From NCBI GenBank assembly GCA_029718625.1, contig CM056391.1:20187218-20251217 (forward strand): a stretch of DNA of 64,000 bases. The letters are read 5' to 3'. The DNA is from Synaphobranchus kaupii (taxonomy: Eukaryota; Chordata; Actinopteri; Anguilliformes; Synaphobranchidae). A program made the position numbers and the translations under genes. Below, one piece after another: positions 1 through 13,115 of the stretch. Within the stretch, counting starts at the first letter, position 1. Each line of letters begins with the position of its first letter. The notes below the pieces were generated by a model. The model had not been told where the DNA came from, searched no databases, and was given only the letters and a program-made list of their open reading frames with translations.

Positions 1-369
1 TGAGACTATCACAGGTAGTCCAAAGAGACTGAAGAAATCCATCCTCATTACTTGGAAGCTTGTGCAGTAAGTTTCGCCAGGTTTAATAGCAAAATATCAG
101 TATGAACAAAGGAGCTTATTAAAACTACAATTAAAATATTTTCTTTATCTAGTAAATTTAGATTTTATAAAATACACCATACATCTTTTCATATTTTTTA
201 GCATTTTACATGTAGCAAAGCAGTTTATTCATAACATAGATTTCTATGCACCATGTTAATGCATACACATTCTTTAGAGATACAAATTCATTTTCAAATT
301 CAATTTGAGTAACTGAATTACAGTGAAATATAGACATATATATATATATAGCTATAGAGTTAATTTTAA

Positions 370-957
370 AGTACAACTAGTCTATAAATCTCTTAATGGC
401 TCAGAGCCTAAGTGCATCTCTGACATGCTTGAAGGGTATAAACCTAATAGGCCTCTTAGATCAGCAGACAGCTCTACTGCTGGTAGTGTCTAGAGTTAGA
501 ACCAAACATGGTGAAGCAGCCTTTAGCTATTATGCTACCCACAGCTAGAACCAACTTCCAGAAGACCTCAGATGTGCTACATTTAAATCCAGACTAAAAA
601 CTTTCTTGCTTTTAATGCTTACATTTTTATCTTTTGTTTCTTATCTATTTAATTACACTATGCAATTGCTCTTTAATGCTTTTAGTATATATTATTTTTT
701 AAACATACCCTACAATAATTTTATTGTTGGGGTTTACGTCCCCTAGGCTTTATTGTTGGGGTTCAAGTCCCCTAGAAAAGTGCATTAAATGTTGTGGGTT
801 CAGGATGTACCTGAAGGTTTTGTTCTTGGGGTTAACTCTTCTTCTTTCATTCCTCTCCTTTGTTTCTCTCATTTTATGTGAAGCACATTGAGTTGCAATT
901 GTTGTATGAAATGTGCTATATAAATCAAATTTGATTGATTGATTGATTGATTGATAA
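370..957 (+). repeat. L2/CR1-type LINE 3' end remnant
   Basis: Decayed translation of 390-600 still resembles the C-terminal end of fish L2-type reverse transcriptases (pattern like LRSADSSTAGSV, then NQLPEDLR-type residues), with several stops. The stretch ends in a typical fish LINE tail: a block around 880-930 (GTGCTATATAAATCAAATTT) followed by a (GATT)n microsatellite at about 927-955. Within it, a roughly 30-bp unit at 718-775 (TTTATTGTTGGGGTT...) is tandemly duplicated. It lies just downstream of the SLC27A2 stop codon. Confidence 0.6.
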
Positions 958-1083
958 TTAAAGCTATTGTGATAGAAACACATTAACATGTATAAAATAA
1001 AACTTCAATTAACGAGCTGCATGATTTTACAGGTCTCCCTTACACATAAACATTTCCGCATGTTTCATTTCACCATGACCATT

Positions 1084-1257
1084 TCATAACCTGATCGTGC
1101 CAGAACTGATTGAATTGTACATTTCCTGTGTCATTGGAATGTAGCCCTTATTTTCATCCAGGATATATAAGGGATCCTGTATTATCGATGGGTTGAAACC
1201 GTTCTCTGCCAACTTAGTTTTAATCTGTTTGAATGTTCCAGTGAGTGCCAGGGATTT
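1084..1257 (-). CDS. slc27a2: slc27a2 coding exon 10 (stop)
   Basis: 174 nt including the TGA stop, residues 562-618: [36 protein letters not shown]. Acceptor TTTTCAG. No canonical AATAAA was seen just downstream on the minus strand before the LINE remnant. Confidence 0.94.
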   Translation of the reverse strand, partial: KSLALTGTFKQIKTKLAENGFNPSIIQDPLYILDENKGYIPMTQEMYNSISSGTIRL

Positions 1258-4200
1258 CTGAAAACAAAAATGCAACAATTGAGAAGAGGTAATGAATACA
1301 TAAAGTCACCTTATGAAATGATAGGGGTAAAGGAATATATTTCCATACCATCATTTAAATATTTGACATTCAAAATTTTAGACAAGTCTACCTGAATCCT
1401 AATAAAGCGAGGTCTTGCATAGCTGGGCAGGCTGGTCTTGACACACTTGTATGTGTCAGAGCCATCAAATTCAAGGCCATCTTTCAATATGAGAGCAGCC
1501 ATTCCTATTCTTCCCTCGTGCCCTGAAGGAAGAAAATTGTGTAAAACCTCTTTTAAGGTCCCAACACATCAAGATAGTAATAGGAGATGTTTTTGACTGA
1601 ATCCAATTGAACATGCGTTTGACTTGCTGAAGGCAAAACAAACAGGAATGGAAGTTGGCTGCAATACAGGCCTGGCAGAGCATAACAAAATACCCAGCGT
1701 CTGGTGATGTCTATGGTTTGCAGACTTCAGGCAGTCATCGAATGCAAAAGATATGCAGCCAAGTACTAAATACAATGACTATTATTATGTTATAAAATGG
1801 GGGACTGAAAAAAACATGGATGCATGGATGCAAGTGCCCTCAAATTAACGCTGGTGGTCTGCACTTTAACCTCATAGTCACTGTTCCATTTCAATTCCAA
1901 TGTGCCGGAGTACAGAGTCAAAACAACAAAAATTGTGTCATTGTCCAAATTACGGACTGCATTGTATCTTCAAGACTTGTTGTAATGTGATTTTTGTGTA
2001 ATGCGTTTATATGTTTACTTCCTCCTGACTGTGTTTACTCATGCATGCTGCGTTTTTATAGCAGGGGATGGGAAGAAGGAGAGAGTGAAAAACGTAACGA
2101 CTGAGATTGGCAAAAAGGTGTCTTCAACCTGTGTCAAGGTGGTTTCATTGGTCACATCTGTCAGGAATACAACATGTTTGAATGTTTTTTTTGTTCAGAC
2201 TTGGAGAGAGTGGATGGACCATTAACACATGGTCATATAATAATCAAATAAACCTTTTTCAAACCACCCACCATGTTACTACAGTATAGTTTGCCTGTAC
2301 CAACACTTTACAAAATGTACCTCAATTTAGTCAGGAAAGCATGCCGTTTATTTGTGTAAATAAAGATGCAATGAAGCTTTACAAAGAGTTTGTTAATTAC
2401 CTGGCACCTTGACTCCGTAGACATTGGCCTCCTCGATGCAGTCCACCGTTATCAGAATATCAGTAACTTCAGTGGTTGCCACATTCTCCCCCTTCCATCT
2501 AATTTCAGAAGAAATGACAAGATAATTATAATAGGATCTTACAGTGCCCTCCACTTTTATTGGCACCCCTGGTAAAGATGAGTAAAAAGGGTTATAAAAA
2601 AAAAATTTGTTTGGTGAATTAGCTTAATCTCACACTGAAAAAATTTGAAGAATCCAACCTTTAATTGAAGTAAATTTATTATGAGAAATTTATTTTTTAT
2701 TTTTAACAAAACCACATGTGCTGCAATTATTGGCATCCCTGCATTTATATATATAATAAAGCAATAATTTTTTATATTTGGTCACATATCCTTTGCATGC
2801 CATGACTTTCTGATGTCTGAGACCCAACAACATCAAAAGACTCTTGATATCTTATTTTCTGGTACTCTTACAAGTGATACTATAACGTCTCTGCATTTGA
2901 ATGGATCTCTATGGAAATTGGGGGGTGGGACTAGATTTAGCTGTAAATTACACTGGAACAGTATGGAACACATGGTTGGCTAAATTGATCTAAGTCATCA
3001 AGGGTCTGATGTATTAAACCAGCCTTAAACCATCACTCTGCTGCCAGATATGCAGTAGATATGGATGGATAACTTGAAGGGTTTCTTCTCCTGACTTATT
3101 TTTCCGCAGCTTGTTAATTGTTCAATAGGACATTTTGTCAGGAGAAACCACCCTTAAAGTGATCCATCCATATCTACTGCATATCTGACAGCAGAGTGAT
3201 GGTTTGAGGCTCGTTTGATACCTCACACCCTTGATGACTTACATTTTACCAATCATGTATTCAATACTGTTCCAGCATAATTTACAGCTAAATTTAGTCC
3301 AACCCCAATCATAGAGATCCATTCAAATGCAGAGACATTATAGTGCTGCTTGTAAGAGTACCAGAAAATAAGATAGCAAGAGTCTTTTGATGTTGTTGGG
3401 TCACAGACATCAGGAAGTCATGGCATGCAAAGGATATGCGACCAAATATTAAAAATGATTTCTTTATTCTATATATAAATGCAGGGGTGCCAATAATTGT
3501 GGCACACGTGGTTTTGTTAACAATAATTATTTCTTGATTAGGGATTTTTTTTCTCATAATAAATTTACTTCAATTAAAGGTTGGATTTTTCTAATTTTTT
3601 CAGTGTGACATTAATCTAATTCACCAACCGGTGTTTTTTTATTTTTTTTTTATTTTTATTTTTTTTTACTCATCTTTACCAGGGGTGCCAATAATAGTGG
3701 AGGGCACCATATATCATTTCCCTGGATTTTGACAGGGTCAACATTCATTGGCTACATATGAAATTCAACCAAAATAAATGAAACCAACTTTCGGTCACAA
3801 TCTATTTGAAAACCTTTATGAACTGGTTGCTTGCAGTGAAAACTGGAGGCCTGATTGATCAAGGTTTCTTGAGTGAGATTTAGAATCAAACATGGGTATA
3901 CTACAACTTGCAATGGAATAACACATTTTCAATATGCATGGTTTTAGTGCAACTGTACATATGCTACAGCACTCCTAGTTCCTGATATCCCTGCAATCAG
4001 CTGTATCAACTCCTAACCTGAACGTGTCACCAATACGATCCTGAAAGTAGACAAATCCTTCATGGTCAATCTTCAGAAGGTCACCACTGTTGAAATAAAG
4101 GTCACCTTTCTCAAAAACATCTCCCAGCTTCTTCTTCTCTGTTTGTTCGTGGTTTTTAGCATATCCAATGAAAGGTGACCTTTTTGTTATCTTCCCCAGT

Positions 4201-7200
4201 AAAAGGCCGGTCTCTCCTACAAACAAAACAAAGCACATTGTTTACTTTATAAACCTTTTCCTTGACTGTCATTCTTGAACCAGGCTCACTGGCACTGGTA
4301 GAACTCCATTTCCCCACTGTATTTTGTTAAACCTGATAAAATTGTCCATAAAGCTGTGGACAGTCTTAGACCACCCAGACCAACTCTCATCATTTGATAT
4401 TACTGGCATTGAACTGCCATACTGGTATTACTTGTATTCTGGCATAACTGACTCACAACCTATTCGCTACATTGCTTATTGATACCTCTTCTGCATTTAA
4501 CAGGCAAACAATGTGAGATTGCAGTTTGCAAATATCAAATTATTGCACTAGCCAGTGTCTCAAATCATGCGCATATTAGCCCTTTTCCTCAATGCAACAA
4601 TTTCACTTTTGGTGTGCAAAAGATAACATTTCATAAACATGACCCTTGTATCATTGCCCATCAATGTTCCATATTTTTAGTTGCCGTTTCTTTTTTTTTT
4701 TTGCTGTTCTCACGCAATGAATATCTTTTCTCCAAACATACCCATGGACACTGCTTCTCTGCCCCTATACGCCGATCTCAGGCTTGTTTTATAATTTAAA
4801 TGTGTTTCCCCAATCTGCCTTTTGCCAAATCCATGGTTGGCACATTAAAATATTCCAGGTGTAAATATTGGCATTTTACCAGAGACAGTTCTCAACCATG
4901 CCTCCCAAGACCTCCTAGCCTATGGTCTCTGCCATAATTATTTACCATATGGCTACAATAAGAGTTCAAGAGATACCACCCGCCTCAGTGTGAAAGTGTC
5001 TCAGATCTCTTGCGCACAACCTCCAGTTGTGCCATGAAAATCTCTCTTCAAATGTGAATTCAACAAGAGATGCATCTCATTTAACAATATATATTGTTTT
5101 GTGGAATATGCCTTTTACCTAATCTAGATTCCACAAAAGATGTTGTTCATAGTCTCTTTATATTGAGGTTGCAGGTTTGAGAAATTTGATAAAGTACCTC
5201 TTGGGATTTTGATACAAAATCCTCTTGAATCCCGCACTGGTTCCTCTCTTTCTGTGTCATACTTAATCAAGGCGTAGGGAGTCGCTTTCTATAATCAACA
5301 AATTAATTGTATGGAGTAAATTAAAGATGAATTAGTATTGTGTGTTGTGTGACAAAAGACAATTATTGAAACAACAAAGACAGTTTTGTCATGCTTTGAC
5401 TCATTCCCAACTGTCATGGGCATAGCTGCTAATGACTTCTGGTGTGTCATTTATTTTTAGTTATCACTATTTTTTTCATGTAGGATGTATTACTAACCTT
5501 CATTAAAAAATTTTCCCGTCCAATTGCACCAATCTTTCCCGTATAGTTAATGAATCCAATATTACTTTCTGTGGCACCATAACATTCACTAATCTGTATA
5601 TCTCCAAATCTGTGAAGAAATTCTGACCACGTGTCAGCTCGTATACCATTGCCTAGGGCGATCCTGACCTTGTGAACTTTGTCATTGTCTTTCTGAAAAG
5701 AGAGAAAATAATTACATTCTTAAAATGTACAGGCAGGGAACAAAAAAACGTAGTGTTGTGTAAATGTATAAAAGTGCATAATGTCATTGCAAAATAGTCA
5801 CTGGTTTCAGAAATTACCTTTGGTGTGTTGCAGAGGTAGCGCATTATTTCACCAATGTACTGTATTGTGGTAACATTGTATTTTCTGCAGTCCTCCCAGA
5901 ACTGAGAGGCTGAAAATCTCCGTCTTAAAATAAGTGTTATACCTTAAAATAGGATATAAAAGTGATATTATTTTCCAGGTAATGTGAATAGCAGTACAAA
6001 TACTATCTACTGTTTCATTGTGAAATACATTCCACAAAATCCATCAGAATTTTAAAATTTAAATATGACTAAAATCACATTAAGGCGTCTAGGTTGCCTA
6101 ATCACATTTTAGATAACACTAAGTCCTTCTACATAAACAAAACATGAATTATATTTGGTAATACGAACATTAGAAAAAAATCTAATCAAGGTCAAATTAA
6201 CTGTCTGCCAGTACAGTCCTATTATGTCTAAATGTAAACTTAAAGGGATAGTTCGGAATTTTGGACATCATGTCTCAATTACGACTTACCCATGATGTAG
6301 TTGATTGATAAAATACGACGACAGTCTATCAGGGTTATTTTGAGTGTTTATACCATCATTTTTTAAGTCAAACTATCGTTGAATTCTTTACTTTGTGCTG
6401 ACCAATATTCTCTGTGGGTCAGCACAAAGTAAAGGATTCAACGATAGTTTGACTTAAAAAATGATGGTATAAACACTCAAAATAACCCTGATAGACTGTC
6501 GTCGTATTTTATTTGCTTTGGGTGCACTGTGGAGTGTTTAAGTGCGTTTGGTAGTGGATGCTACCGGTTACCGTAAAGTTGCGCTAGCATTAGCAACGTG
6601 TGTATGTCCAAAAGAAGGGACAGCATGGAATTAGCTGAGAATGGTTTCCATCAATCAATTACATCATGGGTAAGTCGTAATTGAGACATTATGTCCAAAA
6701 TTCCGAACTATCCCTTTAATGTTCATATATACAGTTGAAGTCGGAAGTTTACATACACTTAGGTTGAAGTCATTAAACTCATTTTTAACCACTCCACAGA
6801 TTTCATGTTAACAAACTATAGTGTTGGCAAGTCAGTTAGGACATTTACTTTGTGCATGACATAAGTAATTTTTCCAACAATTGTTTACGAAAGGATTATT
6901 TCACTTTTAATTCACTATATCACAATTTCAGTGGGTCAGAAGTTTACATACACTAAGTTGACTGTGCCTTTAAATTTTTAATATTTGGTCTCATATCCTT
7001 TGCATGCCACTTCCTGATGTCTGTGACCCAACAACATCAAAAGACTCTTGATATCTTACTTTCTGGTACTCTTACAAGCGATACTATAACGTCTCTGCAT
7101 TTGAATGGATCTCTATGGGAATTGGGGGGTGGGACTAGATTTTGCTGTAAATTATGCTGGAACAGTATGGAACACGTGATTGGTAAAATGGCTGTAAGTC

Positions 7201-10200
7201 ATAAAGGGTCTGAGGTATCAAACAAGCCTCAAACCATCACTCTGCTGCCAGAAATACAGTGGATATTGATGGATCACTTTAAGGGTTGATTCTCCTGACA
7301 AATGTTCCTATTGAACTCTATGGAAAAATAAGTCAGGAGAAGAAACCCTTAAAGTTATCCATTCATATCTACTGTATTTCTGGCAGCAGAGTGATGATTA
7401 AATATTTAAATATTAAAAATTGAAAGGCACAGTCAACTTAGTGTATGTAAACTTCTGACCCACTGGAATTGTGATATAGTGAAATAAAAGTGAAATAAAC
7501 CGTCTGTAAACAATTGTTGGAAAAATTACTTAAAGTAGATGTCCTAACTGACTTGCCAACACTATAGTTTGCCAACATTAAATCTGTGGAGTGGTTAAAA
7601 ATGAGTTTTAATGACTTCAACCTAAGTGTATGTAAACTTCCGACTTCAACTGTACATTTTACTCTTAATACATCTTCAACAGACTTATAAGATTAATATG
7701 CCTGAGAGTTAATGCAGTGAAATAAAGAACCACAACATTCTCTCTCTATTCAAAATGGCCACTGCAGAATGTCTGTTTGTATTTTTTTCAAACTGAGTGT
7801 GGTGTCCAATGATCTAGCTATGATTACCCCTTTCAATTGCGCCAGTGAGTCCCATGAGGAATGCAGAGGAATGGAACAGAGGAAGACAAACATAAATCAC
7901 ATCATCTGAGGTCACTCCAACTAATCCCTGAAGAAACGATGCCATCCACACCCTCTCTTGGGTAATCACAGCAGCCTTAGGAAGACCTGAGTAAAAACAA
8001 ATATGACCTTTAAAGGAGTAACATGGTGGTTGGTCACACTTTCTATGTTTTTATATGCTATTTGCACAAGAGGGCATTGAAGAAACACGCTGAAAGTATT
8101 AAATATGTCCGTGCTTTAGTTTTGGAGAAAAAAGCATTTAAAATTTTTCGTCCTATTTTCAAACGGTTGAGAATATTCTCCTCATAGTGCATCACATGAG
8201 GATAACCACTATGGAGGATTATTCAGCCGAAAATGAAAATGAAAAAGAAAATGAAAGATTATTCAGCCCAAAATTAAAATTAAAATTAAAAACTTTTCAT
8301 TTCCGTTTTCATTTTCAAACTGTATGTAAATGAGGGGGTATGGTCCTCCTATCAATCAAAGCAAGCAGGGTGGGCCTCATATAGGTTTAGTGCAGTAGCA
8401 CTTAATGAACACTAGGGGGAGCATAGCATAGGGATAGGTAACAGTCTATGCTTGATACTATGCTCTCAGGGCACTCGTAAGTTTTAATGGATGAAATGAT
8501 GAAGAATCTGAGCAGTGTTATAAAGTATTCTTGTTTTATGAAAGAAACTGAGCTAGCTAGCCAGCGCTATGCTGTGTAGGCCATAGGTAAAACCAGCGAG
8601 GTGGAAAATCCACGTTCAGAAAGTGAAAGTCCTCCCCAATCATTTGTTCCAATCACCTGGATTTGCTAATTATCACAATTCTTCAGCCAAAAGGTAGGAG
8701 CTAACTAGGCTAATTACTGAAATTGTGAGTTCATGGGTGGAAGAAACACGGCAGGACTTTTACTTTCTGACCCCTGGACTTTCCACCTCTGCAAACCTGG
8801 TAGTAGCCTACGATAGGCTACATTGTGCCAGGTTAAACGTTGGATTGGATCAGTTGTGTTGGACTGCTGGAAATAAATGAAAAGACCGCAAATGAGTCAC
8901 TGGATCGTTTAAACTTTTAACCTGGCTCCGGTACTTTAAGCGAACATTAAGACATTGCTTCAAAAAGTCTATCGACAGCCAGATTGTTATGCACAATGAG
9001 AAATGTTAATGTAGGCTATTTTAAAGTGAGTCGGCTTTGTCATACAAAAAATCCAGGGTTAAATCTTAAATTGAGCTTGCTAGCTGTTTATTATTATCCT
9101 AAAATAGCTCTCATAAGTGTTTCTGTTACCCATCTATCGTTAATTGTGTTTACTGTATTACACACTTCATGTGTGTGCATGAGTCACTGGACCGTTTACA
9201 CATTTAACCTGGCTCCGATAGATCTAGCTAGCCTACTTCAAACAAACATTAAGGCATAGCTTCTAAAAGTCTATCGATAGCTAGATTCATGACGGTTGTC
9301 AAAAAATATGGTCGCAAATATGAATAGGCTAGGGCATGAAAGATGCGTTTTTGCATTGTTATGAGAGAAAAAAATATTGCTGAAGACAGCTGAAAATGGA
9401 ACGCACAAAATGGTGCTATGATGTTTTATTCTATCCGGTTGTTTTAATACACATCGGAGCTAGAATCCTGAGAAATAAACGAGAATGTCTAAACTTGGAA
9501 GCTGCCAAGCGTGTCGTTGTTTTTTCCCTGAGGGAATTTCACGAAGCAGAGGTGTAGCCTAGCTACTAAGAGAGATTAAGGGGTTAGAGAGCTAATTTAA
9601 ATTTCCACCCTGGATTTTCTGTATCACAAAGCCGACTCACTTTCAAATACATAAATGTCTCGATAGACTCTTAGAAGCTATGCCTTAATGTTCGTTTGAA
9701 GTAGGCTAGCTAGATCTATCGGAGCCAGGTTAAAAGTGTAAACGGTCCAGTGACTCATGCACATACATGAAGTGTGTAATACAGTAAACACAATTAATGA
9801 TTGATGGGACAGAAACACTTATGAGAGAATCACTTATGAGAGCTATTTTAGGATAATAATAAACAGCTAGCAAGCTCAATTTAAGATTTAACCCTGGATT
9901 TTTTGTATCACGAAGCTGACTCACTTTCAAATAGCCTACATTAACATTTCTCATTTTGTATAACATATAGAATAGAATCTGGCTGTCGATAGACTTTTTG
10001 AAGCAATGTTCGCTTAAAGTACCGGAGCCAGGTTAAAAGTTTAAATGATCCAGTGACTCATTTGCGGTCTTTTCATTTATGCCGTGTTTCTTCCACCCAT
10101 GAACTCACGATTTCACTAATTAGCCTAGTTAGCTCCTACCTCTTGGCTGAAGAATTGTGATAATTAGCAAATACAGGTGATTGGAACAAATGATTGGGGA

Positions 10201-13084
10201 GAACTTTCACTTTCTGAACGTGGATTTTCCACGTCGCAGGTTTGACCTATAGCCTACACAGCGTAGCGCTGGCTAGCTAGCTCCGTTTCTTTCATAAAAC
10301 AAGAATACTTTATAACACTGCTCAGATTCTTCATCATTTCATCCATTAAAACTTACGAGTGCCCTGAGAGCATAGTATCAAGCATAGACTGTTACCCATC
10401 CCTATGCTATGCTCCCCCTCGTGTTCATTAAGTGCTACTGCACTAAACCTGTATGAGGCCCACCCATAGACTGTATAAAAATAGGGCTCACCCTGCTTGC
10501 TTTGATTGATAGGAGGACCATACCCCCTCATTTACATAGATACAGTTTGAAAATGAAAACGAAAATGAAAATGAAAATGAAAAGTTTAAAATTTTCATTT
10601 GAATTTTGGGCTGAATAATCCTCCATTTTCATTTTCAATTTTCGTTATCATTTCCATTTTCATTTACATTTTGGGCTGAATAATCCTCCATAAACCACAC
10701 CCCGTAAAGAAATCTGACTGGAGACACCAGCGATTTGTGGCTACCTCCGAGTTGATACAATCCTGTTGTGTTCGTTTATCCTGTGTGAGCATATTGGAGC
10801 ATGTACAGTGTGTCATTCAAAGTAGTAAGTGGGAATTCTTTAATACCTGATTGCCTAATAATAACAACGCTAATCTAATGATGTTTACTATCGATTTACA
10901 CGTTGAAGACCGTTATGAAAACAACGGCGTGTTCGCAAATTTGAGGTGCGTTTTTAATTTTGTCAGTCAGATTGCTGTGATACTAGCTAATTCTAAATCA
11001 TATTTGGGGATCGATGGATAACTCGTGACCCACAGTTTGGGCCGCTGCCCTGCAGGCAAGACAATGCAAATATTTGACTAACGACGTTAGCTAGCTTCAC
11101 TTAAATTAGAGTGCCTTTTAAGGACTATTAGACTATTTCTTGTTATATTCATTTAGCTAGCTAGCTAGTTTTCTTTCTTAAAGTGACGTTGTCATAAAAT
11201 TTCTTATTACCGTGAAAAACCTGTTTACAATTTCGGACAGATGTTAAGGTAAATCTATCACCATGGCGGCACTTTCGCCACAAGTCAGCAATTAGGCTAC
11301 ACCGGGAAATGCCCTCTTTGAAAACAAAAAACGAATGAAAATAAAAAGGCTAGTCTGTTACTGCATACCAGTTTTTGCTAAAGCTGCATCGTAGCTATGA
11401 TAACGCGGAGTTGTCAAATCTATAGCAGCGCGGAAACCCTTTAAAAAAACAAAATAAAAACCGTAGCTAGGCTATACGTAGCCTATGGCTATGACAACTT
11501 TAGGACTAAACAGGCCACATTTTAGTTAATAAAACTCAAGTAAGCTAACTTAGATATCCAGTTCAAATTTTTTTTAGCAGCATTTTTTTTGTAAGTATAA
11601 ACCGAACAATTTTTTAAATATAATTTATTTATTGATTTATTTATTGAAGTATGAGCCGAAGTACACCTTCCTGGCGTGTCTCTCCGTGGCGCAGCGTGTA
11701 GCGCGGGTTTGCTAGTATTCCCGTGCTCTTTGCGACATTGTTGGTTCGAATCCGACCTGTTTTCGCATTACTCGCTCCCATTCCTCTTGTCTCTACACTG
11801 TGCTGTCCAATAAAGCTGAAAGGCTATTGCACGCATTTTAAGAAAGAATAGTCCATTTTAGTACTCATAAACCTAGGCACCTTGAATGGAGAGAAAATGC
11901 TGTTAGCTTTAAGTTAGAGTGAAGGAAATTTAGAAGGAAATGTAGAGACTTACTCACTCCAAAAGTCTCTACGAAACGTCAGTCGTATTAAAAAAACAAT
12001 AATAATTTTTTTTTGCTCTGAGCTCTGTGTGCTCCAGTCCTCCTTATCTCGGGTTAGTCCTAGCGAAGTAGTCCGGGTTTGGTATTCTTTCTACGATAGG
12101 CAATATTGTTAGTTGTAACTTGGCCACATTTTGATATCAAGACTTTTAAAGGCAGGCCTAGTTTTTGCAAGTTGGAATTAAGAACTTATGGACAGCGCTA
12201 TGTAGGCTATGCGTAACTTGGCTTTTTTTACGTCGTAGATGTTTTTGATCTGATATCACTTATTTTTTAAAGCTAACTAATGATGAATAATGCATGAAGA
12301 TAAACACGGAGAGAGACATGCATTCCAAAGAAATGTATGCAGACATTCGCTTAACCATAATGCCCTCTATTGACAAGAATGAGAACAGTTATCCTATTAC
12401 AGACAGCACACAATTACATTAAGAGTTTGTGGATGAGCAGTATTTCATGTGTAATGAAATACAATGAACAGCAACACCTGAGCTTTATGGTGACCTTGTG
12501 TTATGTGTGAAAAGGATAAAGTGAATAGAGCTGAAGTGAAGAAATTAATGAATAAAGAAATGTTGGCTGAGGCAAGGGTCAGTCAGTCAGTCATGACCGC
12601 AAGAGCAGAGCGTAACTCCCTCCCCAAACCAGACAAAAGCGAGCGTCCAGTTTGGGGAGGGTGTGATATAATACAAGTGAAACATTGAACAGTTAATATT
12701 GTAAACCTCTTTTGCCTTTGCAATAAAAATATGTTAATGTGTCAATGTGAAAAATAATAACAGTCTAAGAAATGAAAAGTACTTAACAGTTGCACATTGT
12801 TTTTGTGGAAAATACACATGTGCGCTGCTGGGCTCAAACCCACTATCCACTGTGTGAGAGACTGCAGTTTTAACCACTAAGCCACAGTAACTTCTTGGAA
12901 AGCATGAAGCCATTAGCTACATTAACATTAAAAAACATTAGTATGAAGCGTTTTTCATTGGACGATAAGCTTGATGAGCAGGTATACGGACCATACCCCT
13001 CAAATAATAATTCTCCCCCATTGGATAACATCGCGACGGAGGCAGGCAGTTTGGCTGGAAAAATGGGAAGAAGAAGAAGAAGAA

Positions 13085-13115
<31 letters not shown>

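Noticed and set aside
7017..7289. Open frames repeated at 3309-3557, 7017-7289, 15454-15657 and 21530-21736
   Set aside because: All lie in the palindromic core in differing frames and with differing ends; the protein sequence is not conserved better than the DNA.
8984..9966. Two similar open frames, 8984-9259 (+) and 9730-9966 (-)
   Set aside because: Mirror copies of one palindrome arm; the similarity comes from the inverted repeat, not from a gene pair.
11681..11765. Possible tRNA gene
   Set aside because: Good A- and B-box motifs but no acceptor or anticodon stem pairing; kept as a SINE-like repeat.
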